From the NCBI GenBank assembly GCA_902775985.1, contig CACYOR010000028.1, forward strand, positions 1-36,168: DNA of 36,168 nucleotides, given 5' to 3'. Positions 15,970 through 23,991 of this stretch are shown here, in pieces. The number at the start of each line of letters is the position of its first letter. The stretch's first letter is position 1. Below the pieces are notes generated by a model. The model was not told the origin of the DNA, ran no database searches, and worked only from the letters and a program-made list of their open reading frames with translations. The stretch comes from Oscillospiraceae bacterium. Its GTDB lineage: Bacteria > Bacillota > Clostridia > Oscillospirales > Oscillospiraceae. Made by a program: the position numbers and the translations under genes.

Positions 15970-16212
15970 ATGGATACAATCACGGCCATCAAGAACCGAA
16001 TCCTGCGGCTCTGTGCGGAACGGAATATCTCCATCAACAAGCTTGCGACGATGTGCGCCTTGCCGCCGTCATCCGTGAAAAACATCCTGTACGGCAGAAG
16101 TGTTGATCCCAAGATCCTGACAATAAAAAAGATCTGCGACGGTCTGGATATCACCCTCGCAGAATTTTTCTCCACCCCGGAGTTTGATGCCCTGGAGCAG
16201 GAGATAAAATAA
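15970..16212 (+). CDS. Small Xre-family HTH regulator
   Basis: An 80-aa cI/Xre-type DNA-binding protein: IKNRILRLCAERNISINKLATMCALPPSSVKNILYGRSVDPKILTIKKICDGLDITLAEFF. It is essentially one HTH domain with a short tail. It lies downstream of a palindromic operator and 55 bp upstream of the RES-domain gene on the same strand. It may repress both the divergent gene pair and its own operon. Unlike classical RES partners it lacks a visible DUF2384 toxin-binding domain. Confidence 0.85.
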   Translation: MDTITAIKNRILRLCAERNISINKLATMCALPPSSVKNILYGRSVDPKILTIKKICDGLDITLAEFFSTPEFDALEQEIK

Positions 16213-16267
16213 AAGAGAGTTTCTTCCTAATCGAATATACTTGCGACAATAGATAGAGGGTGTTTTT

Positions 16268-17275
16268 ATGGAAGACTTTAATATGGATGAGTTTAATAAT
16301 CTGAGCACTGATGACCAGTGGTGGGTTCTCATCCTTTTGCTGTTGGAGAGTTCAAAAAAGGTTGATGAGCAAGTCCAGCAATTTGAAAATGACTTGATAT
16401 ATAAAAACAGATTTTCTTCAAAACACGCCGTCGTCAAGGAAATACATAAACACAAAGACGAGGCCACAATCATCGTACCACCGGGAAAGACATACTATCG
16501 AGCAAGAATATTTAAGGATTTCAGCATAGACAAACTGGTAAAATATTACCTACGGGAGCTTGGAAAGTCTGAAAACGAGATTAAAGAAATACTGAATACA
16601 TGGGACAAAACTCAAAAAGTAAATGCTCTTTCGAATGCTCAATTCTTCGTAAGCAATGACAGTCAGCATAAGAATAGTAACGAGCAAATCGCTATTAGAA
16701 ACGCTCAATTAAAATGGCGGAAGAGTGTTAAGTTCAAGGGCTATGGATCTCGTGATTCTACAGCACCCGAACCGAACAAAGTGACTAACGGACGTGCAAA
16801 CCCCGATCATATCCGCTACTTGTATGTATGCGAAGATGAAGACACTCCGGTTTATGAAGTCCGTCCCATTATAGGAGATCAAGTAAGTGTCGCTCGGTTC
16901 CGACTGACTAAAGAAGTCAGACTATACGATCTCACATTACCGAAAAAGCCATTTGAGGATCAATTATTTGATTCTGTAGATGAATATGAATCTGCCAAAC
17001 TGTTTAACGCCATAGGCACCATGTTTTCCAGGCCATTCAACGGAGATCCTGCCAAGTACATTGCCACGCAGTTCTTAGCCGAAGAAATCAAAAACATGGG
17101 ATTTGATGGGCTGAGGTTTAACAGTTCTCTCAATACGGGCGGAATAAATGTTGTTTTATTTGACCCGGATGCTTGTAAAGCGATCTCTTCGGAATTAATA
17201 GAGGTAAAAGGGATTCATATCGAGAAGGATGAAGCCCAAATCTATAAGATTGGTTCAAATAATCAGAGTCAATAA
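16268..17275 (+). CDS. RES-domain protein
   Basis: A 335-aa protein. RES signatures run from YRARIF (about 77-82) through GRANP (175-179), YLYVCEDEDTPVYEVRP (184-200), VARFRL and YDLTL to QFLAEEIKNMGFDGLRFNSS and GGINVVLFDP near the C-terminus. RES toxins studied elsewhere break down NAD+; the conserved Arg and Glu (R80, E197) are kept. The N-terminal 70 residues are an extra helical region. It follows a small Xre gene, as in toxin-antitoxin pairs, but is larger than the usual roughly 150-aa toxin, so an abortive-infection effector is an alternative. Confidence 0.8.
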   Translation: MEDFNMDEFNNLSTDDQWWVLILLLLESSKKVDEQVQQFENDLIYKNRFSSKHAVVKEIHKHKDEATIIVPPGKTYYRARIFKDFSIDKLVKYYLRELGKSENEIKEILNTWDKTQKVNALSNAQFFVSNDSQHKNSNEQIAIRNAQLKWRKSVKFKGYGSRDSTAPEPNKVTNGRANPDHIRYLYVCEDEDTPVYEVRPIIGDQVSVARFRLTKEVRLYDLTLPKKPFEDQLFDSVDEYESAKLFNAIGTMFSRPFNGDPAKYIATQFLAEEIKNMGFDGLRFNSSLNTGGINVVLFDPDACKAISSELIEVKGIHIEKDEAQIYKIGSNNQSQ

Positions 17276-17288
17276 AAGCAAAAAAAGC

Positions 17289-17315
17289 GGGATGCTGCGG
17301 CTACTGTAGCATCCC
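17289..17315. terminator. Bidirectional terminator
   Basis: Arms GGGATGCTGC (17289-17298) and GTAGCATCCC (17306-17315), with GCTTTTTTTGC following on the minus strand. It lies between the convergent RES-domain and DUF6061-like genes. Confidence 0.8.
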
Positions 17316-17322
17316 CCCTGTC

Positions 17323-17571
17323 TTATTCTTCTGATGACATAGTATCAACTGAGTTTCTCAAATACCCCTCCACATCCCCGCGCAGTACCAGCTCCGCATA
17401 TTCCAGCGGAGCGTTGTAGACCAGGTAATCCAGCGCTGAGCGATGGCGGATGGTTTTGGCGTACTCGTCCTCAACGGCATCGCAGTCGATAGCCAGCATG
17501 GAGCCGTCGGAATACTTCAACTCCACGCGGGCCGTGTCGATGTTGAACTCACAGCTGATCAAAAGTTTCAT
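17323..17571 (-). CDS. DUF6061-like small protein
   Basis: An 82-aa protein: MKLLISCEFNIDTARVELKYSDGSMLAIDCDAVEDEY, then an Ala/Leu helix (RSALDYLVYNAPLEYAELVLRGDVEGYLR). It resembles the small clostridial DUF6061 family, of unknown function. The start has AAGGAG upstream and its own terminator follows. It is the last gene before the tRNA-Glu terminator, so it is the right-most cargo gene or a chromosomal neighbour; the sequence does not decide. Confidence 0.65.
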   Translation of the reverse strand: MKLLISCEFNIDTARVELKYSDGSMLAIDCDAVEDEYAKTIRHRSALDYLVYNAPLEYAELVLRGDVEGYLRNSVDTMSSEE

Positions 17572-17640
17572 AACAGATACTCCTTACCGTTTTGTTTTCC
17601 GCTTTCTTGGTTTCCGGTTGGAGGGAGGAAATTGCCCGAA

Positions 17641-17693
17641 GAAAAAGCAAAATCCGAACCCATCTCCAACCTGGAAGATATGGTTCGGATTTG
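17641..17693 (-). terminator. Terminator of the tRNA-Val/tRNA-Glu transcript
   Basis: On the minus strand, CAAATCCGAACC pairs with GGTTCGGATTTTG, with further pairing inside (ATCTTCC...GGTTGGAGAT). CTTTTTC follows, directly after the tRNA-Glu 3' end. Confidence 0.8.
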
Positions 17694-17700
17694 TTTGCTT

Positions 17701-17775
17701 TGGTGACCCGTACGGGACTCGAACCCATGTTACCGCCGTGAAAGGGCGGTGTCTTAACCACTTGACCAACGGGCC
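17701..17775 (-). tRNA. tRNA-Glu (TTC)
   Basis: Cloverleaf of 75 nt with encoded CCA. Acceptor GGCCCGT pairs with ACGGGTC. Anticodon loop CTTTCAC gives TTC. The T arm is ATGGG-TTCGAGT-CCCGT. Its last 20 bp (17701-17720) recur at 128-147 and 375-394 near the left end of the mobile element. Confidence 0.97.
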
Positions 17776-17811
17776 AAAATGGCGCGGCGGAACGTATATT
17801 CTGCTGCGCCA

Positions 17812-17888
17812 TGGTGGAGAGTGGCGGACTCGAACCGTCGACCTTCCGCGTGTGAGGCGGACGCTCTAACCAGCTGAGCTAACCCTCC
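17812..17888 (-). tRNA. tRNA-Val (CAC)
   Basis: 77 nt with CCA encoded. Acceptor GGAGGGT pairs with ACTCTCC (one G-T). Anticodon loop CTCACAC gives CAC. The T stem GACGG/CCGCC has one A-C mismatch. It is co-transcribed with tRNA-Glu 36 bp downstream. Confidence 0.95.
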
Positions 17889-17899
17889 GTAGCTTGTTT

Positions 17900-17928
17900 A
17901 CTATAGCACATCCCTTTTCAGATTTCAA
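17900..17928 (-). promoter_or_regulatory. Promoter of tRNA-Val/tRNA-Glu
   Basis: On the minus strand, TTGAAA (17923-17928) and TATAGT (17900-17905) with a 17-bp spacer, 11 bp before the tRNA-Val 5' end. Confidence 0.8.
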
Positions 17929-17979
17929 GAGGAATTTTTCAGATCAGTCAAATATTTTTTCGTTTTGCGAAAAAATTTA

Positions 17980-18008
17980 TTGACATTCGGGGTCTCTTCT
18001 GCTAAAAT
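17980..18008 (+). promoter_or_regulatory. Promoter of tRNA-Met
   Basis: Perfect TTGACA (17980-17985) and TAAAAT (18003-18008) with a 17-bp spacer, 22 bp before the tRNA-Met 5' end. It is divergent from the tRNA-Val promoter. Confidence 0.85.
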
Positions 18009-18030
18009 CATTTCTGCTGTTAAGTGATAC

Positions 18031-18107
18031 GGCGGCATAGCTCAGTTGGCTAGAGCATGCGGTTCATACCCGCAGTGTCCCCGGTTCGAATCCAGGTGCC
18101 GCTACCA
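18031..18107 (+). tRNA. tRNA with CAT anticodon, called tRNA-Met
   Basis: 77 nt with CCA encoded. Acceptor GGCGGCA pairs with TGCCGCT (G-T at the end). Anticodon loop TTCATAC gives CAT. The T stem CCCGG/CCAGG has one mismatch. It lacks the G-C run of an initiator anticodon stem, so elongator Met is likely. A CAT-anticodon isoleucine tRNA cannot be excluded from sequence alone. Confidence 0.9.
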
Positions 18108-18112
18108 AATTG

Positions 18113-18152
18113 ATTGCCTGATTTATCTTTGGATGAATCAGGCAATTGTTTT
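18113..18152 (+). terminator. Terminator after tRNA-Met
   Basis: Arms ATTGCCTGATT (18113-18123) and AATCAGGCAAT (18136-18146) followed by TGTTTT. The hydrolase ribosome binding site AGGGAGGT begins directly after, so hydrolase expression may depend on read-through. Confidence 0.8.
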
Positions 18153-18166
18153 AGGGAGGTACGTCC

Positions 18167-18970
18167 ATGTCCATTCCGATCGAAACTGTCAGGACGGAGC
18201 GTTTTTCGATGCGCTATTTCCGCTTTGGCAGCGGGAAAAAGACCTTCGTGATCCTGCCGGGCCTGGCCGTGCAGAGCGTGACCGGCGCGGCCGAGGCCGT
18301 GGCCCAGGGCTACGCGGCCTTTACGGAGGCCTACACCGTCTACGTCTTCGACCGGCGCAGCGAGCTGCCGCCAGTCTATTCGATCCGGGACATGGCGCGG
18401 GACACGGCGGAGGCGATGCTGGCTCTCGGGCTCCGGGACGTGGATCTCTTCGGCGCCTCCCAGGGCGGCATGATGGCCCTGGTCATTGCGATGGAATACC
18501 CCCAGCTGGTGCACAAGCTGGTGCTGGGCTCCACCTCCTCCCATGTGCTGCCGGCCCAGTTCGCCGTGGTGGAAAACTGGATCCGGCTGGCCCGGGCGGG
18601 CGACCGGGAGGGCCTGTACCTGAGCTTTGGGGAGGAGCTCTATCCCCCCGCTGTCTTTGCCCAGGCGCGGGAAGGGCTGCTCGCCGCCGCGAAAACCGTG
18701 ACGGACGAGGATCTGGACCGCTTTGTGATCCTGGCGGAGGGCATCCGGGACTTTGACGTCTCCGATCAGCTCTCCCGGATTCAATGCCCGGTGCTGGCCA
18801 TCGGCGTCTTTGAGGACGCGGTGCTGGACGCCGACGCCACAATGGAGATCGCCGAAAAGCTGGACGTCCGGCCCGACTTCAAGCTCTTCATGTACATCGG
18901 CTACGGCCACGCCGCCTTTGACACCGCGCCGGACTATCGGGATCGGATCCGCGCCTTCCTGACGGCGTGA
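18167..18970 (+). CDS. Alpha/beta hydrolase
   Basis: A 267-aa cytoplasmic alpha/beta-hydrolase fold protein. The oxyanion region VILPGLAVQS (28-37) is seen. The nucleophile elbow GASQGG places Ser98, the likely acid is D217 in IGVFEDAVLD, and the catalytic His248 is in YGHAAFD. The substrate is not evident. The start follows AGGGAGGT. No promoter other than that of tRNA-Met is obvious; its terminator lies between. High GC and codon use match the chromosome, so it is a resident gene outside the mobile element. Confidence 0.88.
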   Translation: MSIPIETVRTERFSMRYFRFGSGKKTFVILPGLAVQSVTGAAEAVAQGYAAFTEAYTVYVFDRRSELPPVYSIRDMARDTAEAMLALGLRDVDLFGASQGGMMALVIAMEYPQLVHKLVLGSTSSHVLPAQFAVVENWIRLARAGDREGLYLSFGEELYPPAVFAQAREGLLAAAKTVTDEDLDRFVILAEGIRDFDVSDQLSRIQCPVLAIGVFEDAVLDADATMEIAEKLDVRPDFKLFMYIGYGHAAFDTAPDYRDRIRAFLTA

Positions 18971-18996
18971 AGACAGGCGATAGAAAAGCGATATAA

Positions 18997-19193
18997 AAAT
19001 GCTCTCTGATTTCTCAGAGAGCATTTCAGACTGTAGCCAAAGTCGGTTTTGTCATTGCGAACCAGTGACCGACGTCACTGGTGTGGCAATCCGTATTCCC
19101 CGAAAACTGCAAGTTTACCGACATTTTTCCGGAGAACGGATTCCCACGTTTGTCGACACATTGAAATGCTCTCTGATTTCTCAGAGAGCATTT
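18997..19193. repeat. Terminator hairpin duplicated around a palindromic repeat
   Basis: A 30-bp hairpin (AAATGCTCTCTGA TTTC TCAGAGAGCATTT) occurs identically at 18997-19026 and 19164-19193. The 137 bp between hold a GTCATTGCGA...GTGGCAATCCGT element with inverted end ACGGATTCCCACG, related to 28531-28633. The left copy has the upstream A-run and the right copy the downstream T-run. This fits insertion of the palindromic element with duplication of the original terminator. It serves the convergent hydrolase and rplQ. Confidence 0.75.
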
Positions 19194-19209
19194 TTTATGA
19201 GTATATCGA

Positions 19210-19551
19210 TCAAACGAGCTCGATGACCGCGACCTCGGCAGCGTCGCCGCGGCGGACGCCGATGCGGGTGATGCGGGTGTAACCGCCGTTGCGGTCGGCA
19301 TACTTGACGGACAGCTCGTCCTTGACCTTCTTGGCCACGTCTTCACGGGTGATGAAGGCGAGCATCTGACGATAGGAAGCCAGATCCTTCTCTTTGCCAA
19401 GGGTGATCATTTTCTCGGCCATGGGAGCGATCTCCTTGCAGCGGCTGACAGTGGTCTCCATGCGGCCCTTGTCCAGCAGATCGGTAACCTGCTGACGCAG
19501 CATTGCCATGCGCTGATCGGTGGTCTTGCCGAGCTTTCTTGTTCCAGGCAT
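19210..19551 (-). CDS. rplQ: 50S ribosomal protein L17
   Basis: A 113-aa L17 of normal bacterial length: GTRKLGKTTDQRMAMLRQQVTDLL at the start and GGYTRITRIGVRRGDAAEVAVIELV at the end. It lies at the polypeptide exit region of the large subunit. It is the last gene of the ribosomal cluster, 16 bp after rpoA, with GGAGGAAAT as binding site. The usual clostridial neighbour (ecf transporter genes) does not follow; a convergent hydrolase does. Confidence 0.98.
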   Translation of the reverse strand: MPGTRKLGKTTDQRMAMLRQQVTDLLDKGRMETTVSRCKEIAPMAEKMITLGKEKDLASYRQMLAFITREDVAKKVKDELSVKYADRNGGYTRITRIGVRRGDAAEVAVIELV

Positions 19552-19567
19552 AACTTATTTCCTCCTA

Positions 19568-20518
19568 TTACTGGTTGTCCTCGTCTGCCAGAGACAAGCC
19601 CATCATCGTCAGCTTATGCTCGACTTCTTCCAGGGACTTGCGGCCGAGGTTGCGGACCTTGATCATCTCATCCTGCGTCTTGCTGACCAGGTCCTCGACA
19701 GTATTGATATTCGCACGCTTGAGGCAGTTGAAGCTTCTCACGGACAGATCCAGTTCCTCGATGGTCATCTTCAGAACGGTATCCGGCTCCTTCTCCACCT
19801 TCTCGACGACGGTGGAGCTGTTCGCCACGTTCTCCGACAGGTCGGTGAACAGGGTGAAGTGGTCGCAGAGGATCTTGGCGCCCAGGGAGACAGCGTCGCG
19901 GGAGCTCATGGTCTTGTTGGTCCAGACCTCCAGGGTCAGCTTGTCATAGTCGGTCTGATTGCCCACACGGGTATTCTCCACGGTGTAGTTGACCTTGAGA
20001 ACCGGCGTGTAGATCGAGTCGACGGGAATGGTGCCGATCGGCATCTGCGGATTTTTGTTCTTCTCGGCGGACACATAGCCTCTGCCGTGATCCAGAACGA
20101 GTTCCATGTTCAGCGCGCCATCCGGGCCCAGGGTCGCGATCGGCTGCTCGGGATTGAGGATCTCAACCTCCGCGTCGGGCTTGATGTCCCCGGCGGTGAC
20201 AACGCCCTCGCCGGAGGCCTCAATGTAGACGGTCTTGGAACCGGTGGAATTCAGACGGGCAATGATGCTCTTGACGTTCAGAACGATCTCGGTGACGTCT
20301 TCCTTGACGCCGGGGATCGTGGAAAACTCATGCTGCACACCGGCGATCTTGATGCTGGTGCAGGCAGAGCCGGGAAGAGAGGACAGGAGTACCCTACGGA
20401 GAGAGTTACCAAGCGTCGTGCCGTAGCCGCGTTCCAGGGGCTCGATGATGAACTTGCCATACGAGGGATCGGCCTGGGTCTCGATGCATTCGATGCGCGG
20501 CTTTTTAATTTCGATCAT
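19568..20518 (-). CDS. rpoA: RNA polymerase subunit alpha
   Basis: A 316-aa alpha subunit. The N-terminal assembly domain (about 1-225) contains [28 protein letters not shown] and VTAGDI. The C-terminal domain (about 245-310) has [23 protein letters not shown] and [15 protein letters not shown], the helix-hairpin-helix part that contacts promoter UP elements and activators. It has a strong AAGGAGG site and lies between rpsD and rplQ, as in other Firmicutes. Confidence 0.99.
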   Translation of the reverse strand: MIEIKKPRIECIETQADPSYGKFIIEPLERGYGTTLGNSLRRVLLSSLPGSACTSIKIAGVQHEFSTIPGVKEDVTEIVLNVKSIIARLNSTGSKTVYIEASGEGVVTAGDIKPDAEVEILNPEQPIATLGPDGALNMELVLDHGRGYVSAEKNKNPQMPIGTIPVDSIYTPVLKVNYTVENTRVGNQTDYDKLTLEVWTNKTMSSRDAVSLGAKILCDHFTLFTDLSENVANSSTVVEKVEKEPDTVLKMTIEELDLSVRSFNCLKRANINTVEDLVSKTQDEMIKVRNLGRKSLEEVEHKLTMMGLSLADEDNQ

Positions 20519-20601
20519 ATAGTTGCAGTACCCTCCTTACGTTCTTTGCACGGGCGAACCGTGCGCGGTGTTTCAGCTTACCAATTGATGAGGGTCTCTT
20601 T

Positions 20602-21201
20602 TTACTTGGAGTACAACTCGACGATGAGGTGCTCTTCCACGGGGAAGTCGACGTCCTCTCTCGTAGGAGCCGCAACAACCTTACCGACCATATTGGCGGC
20701 GTCAAACTCCAGCCACTTGGGGATCACGTGGTAGGCATTGGCCTCCAGGTTGACCTTGAAGCGCTCGATGGAGCGGCTGCTCTCCTTGATCGCGATCTCC
20801 ATACCGGGCTTAACCTGGTAGCTGGGGATGTTGACCTTGCGGCCGTTGACGGTGAAGTGACCATGGTTGACCATCTGACGGGCCTCGCGGCGGGTGGCGG
20901 CGTAACCGAGACGGTACACCACGTTGTCCAGACGGCTCTCCAGCTGGATCAGGAGGTTGTCGCCGGCCTTGCCGGGCATGCGGACGGCCTTCTCATAGTA
21001 GCCGCGGAACTGCTTCTCCAGAACGCCATAGACGAACTTGACCTTCTGCTTCTCCTGCAGCTGACTGGCATACTCGGATTTCTTCTTGCGGGTCTGATTG
21101 TTGCTGTTGCGGGTGGTTTCCTTCTTATAATAGCCCATTGCGGCGGGGCTCACACCCAGAGCCTTTGCATGCTTGGCAATCGGCTGTCTGTTTTTAGCCA
21201 T
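20602..21201 (-). CDS. rpsD: 30S ribosomal protein S4
   Basis: A 199-aa primary 16S-binding protein. The N-terminus [32 protein letters not shown] lacks the zinc-binding cysteines of many S4 proteins (C- form). The S4 RNA-binding domain, [44 protein letters not shown], is intact. In Bacillus S4 autoregulates; here it sits inside the alpha operon between rpsK and rpoA, with an 83-bp gap before rpoA. Confidence 0.98.
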   Translation of the reverse strand: MAKNRQPIAKHAKALGVSPAAMGYYKKETTRNSNNQTRKKKSEYASQLQEKQKVKFVYGVLEKQFRGYYEKAVRMPGKAGDNLLIQLESRLDNVVYRLGYAATRREARQMVNHGHFTVNGRKVNIPSYQVKPGMEIAIKESSRSIERFKVNLEANAYHVIPKWLEFDAANMVGKVVAAPTREDVDFPVEEHLIVELYSK

Positions 21202-21219
21202 AACAGTATCCTCCCTTCC

Positions 21220-21621
21220 TTATACGCGACGACGTTTCGGAGGACGGCAGCCATTGTGAGGAATGGGGGTAACGTCCTTGATCATCGTAACTTCCAGACC
21301 GGCGGTCTGCAGAGCGCGGATGGCGGCTTCACGGCCGGAACCGGGGCCCTTGACAAACACTTCGACGGTCTTCAGGCCATGCTCCATGGCTGCCTTGGCG
21401 GCAGTCTCAGCGGCGGTCTGAGCGGCAAAGGGAGTGGACTTCTTGCTGCCACGGAAACCGAGGCCACCGGCGGAGGCCCAGGAAATGGCGTTGCCCTGGG
21501 TGTCGGTGATGGTCACCATGGTGTTATTGAAGGAAGAGCTGATATGAACCTGGCCCTTTTCAATGTTCTTGCGCTCTCTGCGGCGCGTTCTGACGACTTT
21601 CTTCTTAGCATTCGCTGCCAT
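21220..21621 (-). CDS. rpsK: 30S ribosomal protein S11
   Basis: A 133-aa S11 of normal length with [46 protein letters not shown] and the C-terminal [17 protein letters not shown]. It forms part of the platform by the mRNA exit. The site AAGGAGGGATAT precedes ATG. Intergenic gaps to rpsM and rpsD are 15-20 bp. Confidence 0.99.
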   Translation of the reverse strand: MAANAKKKVVRTRRRERKNIEKGQVHISSSFNNTMVTITDTQGNAISWASAGGLGFRGSKKSTPFAAQTAAETAAKAAMEHGLKTVEVFVKGPGSGREAAIRALQTAGLEVTMIKDVTPIPHNGCRPPKRRRV

Positions 21622-21636
21622 GACTCATATCCCTCC

Positions 21637-22005
21637 TTACTTCTTCTTATTTGCGATGGTGCGTTTCGGGCCCTTGCGGGTACGAGCGTTGGTCTTGCTG
21701 CGCTGGCCGCGAACGGGCAGGCCGCGGCGATGCCGCTGACCGCGATAGCAGCCGATCTCGGTGAGACGCTTGATGTCCAGCGCCGTCTGACGGCGCAGGT
21801 CGCCCTCGACGATGTAGCCGTGGTCGATGCACTCACGCAACTTGCTCTCTTCCTCATCGGTGAGGTCTTTCACTCTGGTATCGGGGTTGATACCGGTGGC
21901 TTCCAGGATCTTTTTCGCGCTGGTTCTGCCGATACCATAGACATAGGTGAGACCGATTTCGATTCTCTTGTCCTTGGGCAGGTCAACGCCGGCTATACGT
22001 GCCAT
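21637..22005 (-). CDS. rpsM: 30S ribosomal protein S13
   Basis: A 122-aa S13 beginning [30 protein letters not shown] and ending in the basic tail [28 protein letters not shown], which reaches toward P-site tRNA. It contacts L5 and the subunit bridge. The preceding 142 bp (22006-22147) has a GC-rich imperfect hairpin but no gene. Confidence 0.99.
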   Translation of the reverse strand: MARIAGVDLPKDKRIEIGLTYVYGIGRTSAKKILEATGINPDTRVKDLTDEEESKLRECIDHGYIVEGDLRRQTALDIKRLTEIGCYRGQRHRRGLPVRGQRSKTNARTRKGPKRTIANKKK

Positions 22006-22147
22006 ACTTTTTTCTTCCTTTCCGTTAATTTCCGCATTCTCAGACGCGGGGGCTTAATCCCGCCGGAGGGAGCCCCTGAATCCATGCGGGAAGTTTGATA
22101 TGGGACAAGCGATTAATACGCCTTGTCGATTGAATAATGGGGTGCGA

Positions 22148-22261
22148 TCAGCCCTGACGCTGCTTGTGCTTCGGGTTCTCGCAAATAACCATGACTTTAC
22201 CCTTGCGCTTGATGATCTTGCACTTCTCGCACATGGGCTTCACGGAAGGTCTGACTTTCAT
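22148..22261 (-). CDS. rpmJ: 50S ribosomal protein L36
   Basis: A 37-aa protein beginning [20 protein letters not shown] and ending NPKHKQRQG. The zinc site is complete (CEKC, then C and H in VICENPKH), the zinc-containing form. GGAGGTAACTACA precedes ATG. It lies between infA and rpsM, the standard Firmicutes position. Confidence 0.97.
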   Translation of the reverse strand: MKVRPSVKPMCEKCKIIKRKGKVMVICENPKHKQRQG

Positions 22262-22320
22262 TGTAGTTACCTCCTACTACTGCTGTCCATAGTTCGCTGC
22301 GAAACAGGTTTCGCAGGGAA

Positions 22321-22539
22321 TTATTTGCTTCTCCAGGTGATTCTGCCGCGGGTGACGTCATAGGGAGACATCTGAACCGTGACCTTGTCGCCGGGCAGGA
22401 TACGGATGAAGTTCATCCGCAGCTTGCCGGAAATATGCGCCAGGATGATGTGGCCGTTGCCGATATCCACCTGGAACATGGTGTTGGGCAGGGCTTCCAC
22501 CACCGTGCCCTCCAGCTCGATTACGTCGTCTTTTGCCAA
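22321..22539 (-). CDS. infA: Translation initiation factor IF-1
   Basis: A 72-aa S1-fold protein: [60 protein letters not shown]. It occupies the ribosomal A site during initiation. The only start that fits the family N-terminus is TTG at 22539, with GGAGG nine bases upstream. An ATG within the spacer is out of frame. No KOW-domain gene lies between map and infA, unlike in many clostridia. Confidence 0.97.
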   Translation of the reverse strand: MAKDDVIELEGTVVEALPNTMFQVDIGNGHIILAHISGKLRMNFIRILPGDKVTVQMSPYDVTRGRITWRSK

Positions 22540-22563
22540 AGCTGCATTCCTCCAAAGTCAGTC

Positions 22564-23340
22564 TCAAAGATCTTCGGCCATTGTCAGGATCTCCGGCTCG
22601 CCGTCGGTGATCAGAATGGTGTTTTCGTAGTGGGCGCCCAGGGAGTGGTCGGCGGTGACGACCGTCCAGCCGTCGCGTTTGACCTCTACGTGATAGTCAC
22701 CCGCACAGACCATCGGCTCGATGCAGATGGTCATGCCCTTGACCAGGCGCGGGTTCTGATGAAACAGGTGCCGCTCCGGCCGGTAGTTGGGGACTTCCGG
22801 TGCCTCGTGCATGCCGCGTCCGATCCCGTGGCCCACGTAATCACGCAGGACCGAGAAACCGTGGGATTCCACATAATCCTGCACCGCGCCGCCGATGTCA
22901 AAGACACGGTAGCCGGGCTTGGCGAACTTCAGTCCTTCGAAGAAGGCCTGGCGGGTGACCTCGATGAGCCGTTTGGCTTCCTCGCTCACCTCGCCCACCG
23001 GATAGGTTCCGGCGCAGTCGCCCACAAAGCCCTTGTAGGTGGCGCAGAGATCGATGCAGACGATATCGCCGTTGTGGACGATCCGCTTGCCGGGGATCCC
23101 GTGGATCACCTCGTCATTGACGGAGACGCAGGCCGCAGCCGGAAAGCCCTCGTAGCCGAGGCAGCTGGGCTTGGCGCCGCTTTTGACGATGTAGTCATGC
23201 ACGGCTTTGTTGATCTGCTTTGTTGTCATGCCGTCTTTCACGGCCTGACGACCCATCGAGCGCGCTCCGGCGGCAATTTTGCACGCCTGACGCATAATCT
23301 CGATTTCGCTCGGAGACTTGATCGTGATGGTTTCGGACAT
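22564..23340 (-). CDS. map: Type I methionine aminopeptidase
   Basis: A 258-aa enzyme that removes N-terminal methionine co-translationally. The five metal ligands are visible: D97 and D108 (CIDLCATYKGFVGDCAGTY), H171 (YVGHGIGRGMHE), E208 (CIEPMV) and E239 (HYENTILIT). There is no N-terminal zinc-finger extension. ATG follows the adk stop with no gap, and no strong ribosome binding site is seen, so translation is likely coupled to adk. Confidence 0.98.
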   Translation of the reverse strand: MSETITIKSPSEIEIMRQACKIAAGARSMGRQAVKDGMTTKQINKAVHDYIVKSGAKPSCLGYEGFPAAACVSVNDEVIHGIPGKRIVHNGDIVCIDLCATYKGFVGDCAGTYPVGEVSEEAKRLIEVTRQAFFEGLKFAKPGYRVFDIGGAVQDYVESHGFSVLRDYVGHGIGRGMHEAPEVPNYRPERHLFHQNPRLVKGMTICIEPMVCAGDYHVEVKRDGWTVVTADHSLGAHYENTILITDGEPEILTMAEDL

Positions 23341-23973
23341 TTAAATACCCAAAGCCTCTCTGATCACAGCCGTCGTTGCTTCTACACTGGCCTGATTTTC
23401 CACCGCCTTGAGCTTTCCGCGCTCGGCGTAGAAGGCCTTGAGCGGCTCGGTATCGCGGTGGTAGGTCACCAGACGGGCCTTGACTGTCTCGGGCGCGTCG
23501 TCCTTGCGGATGGTCAGCTCCCCACCGCAGTTGTCGCAGATGCCCTCCACCTTGGGAGGATTGTTCACGACATGGAAGGTGGTGCTGCAGTCCTTGCAGG
23601 TACGGCGGCCGGCCATACGCTCGACAATGACCTCGTCCTCCACCTCGATGGAGAGAGCGCAGTCGATGGCGATGCCCATCTTCTCCATGGCTTCCGCCTG
23701 GGGGATGGTGCGGGGCACGCCGTCGAGGATGTAGCCGTTTGCGCAGTCGGGCTCGGCCAGACGCTCCTGGATGATGCCGATAATGACCTCATCGGGAACG
23801 AGCTTGCCGGCGTCCACGTAGGACTTGGCGGCCAGGCCCACGGGCGTGCCATTCTTCATGGCCGCCCGCAGGATGTTGCCTGTGGAGATGGTGGGGATCC
23901 CCATCAGCTTGGAGAGGATCTCCGCCTGAGTGCCTTTTCCGGCGCCGGGGGCGCCTAACAGGATAAGCCTCAT
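23341..23973 (-). CDS. adk: Adenylate kinase
   Basis: A 210-aa enzyme converting ATP and AMP to two ADP. The P-loop is GAPGAGKGT (residues 7-15); the AMP-binding region includes STGNILRAAM and DGVPRTIPQAE. The LID carries a four-cysteine zinc site (CKDC ... CDNC), the Gram-positive form. Its start has GGGAGGAG upstream, and it sits between secY and map as is typical. Confidence 0.99.
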   Translation of the reverse strand: MRLILLGAPGAGKGTQAEILSKLMGIPTISTGNILRAAMKNGTPVGLAAKSYVDAGKLVPDEVIIGIIQERLAEPDCANGYILDGVPRTIPQAEAMEKMGIAIDCALSIEVEDEVIVERMAGRRTCKDCSTTFHVVNNPPKVEGICDNCGGELTIRKDDAPETVKARLVTYHRDTEPLKAFYAERGKLKAVENQASVEATTAVIREALGI

Positions 23974-23991
23974 GTTCTCCTCCCTCTGCTG

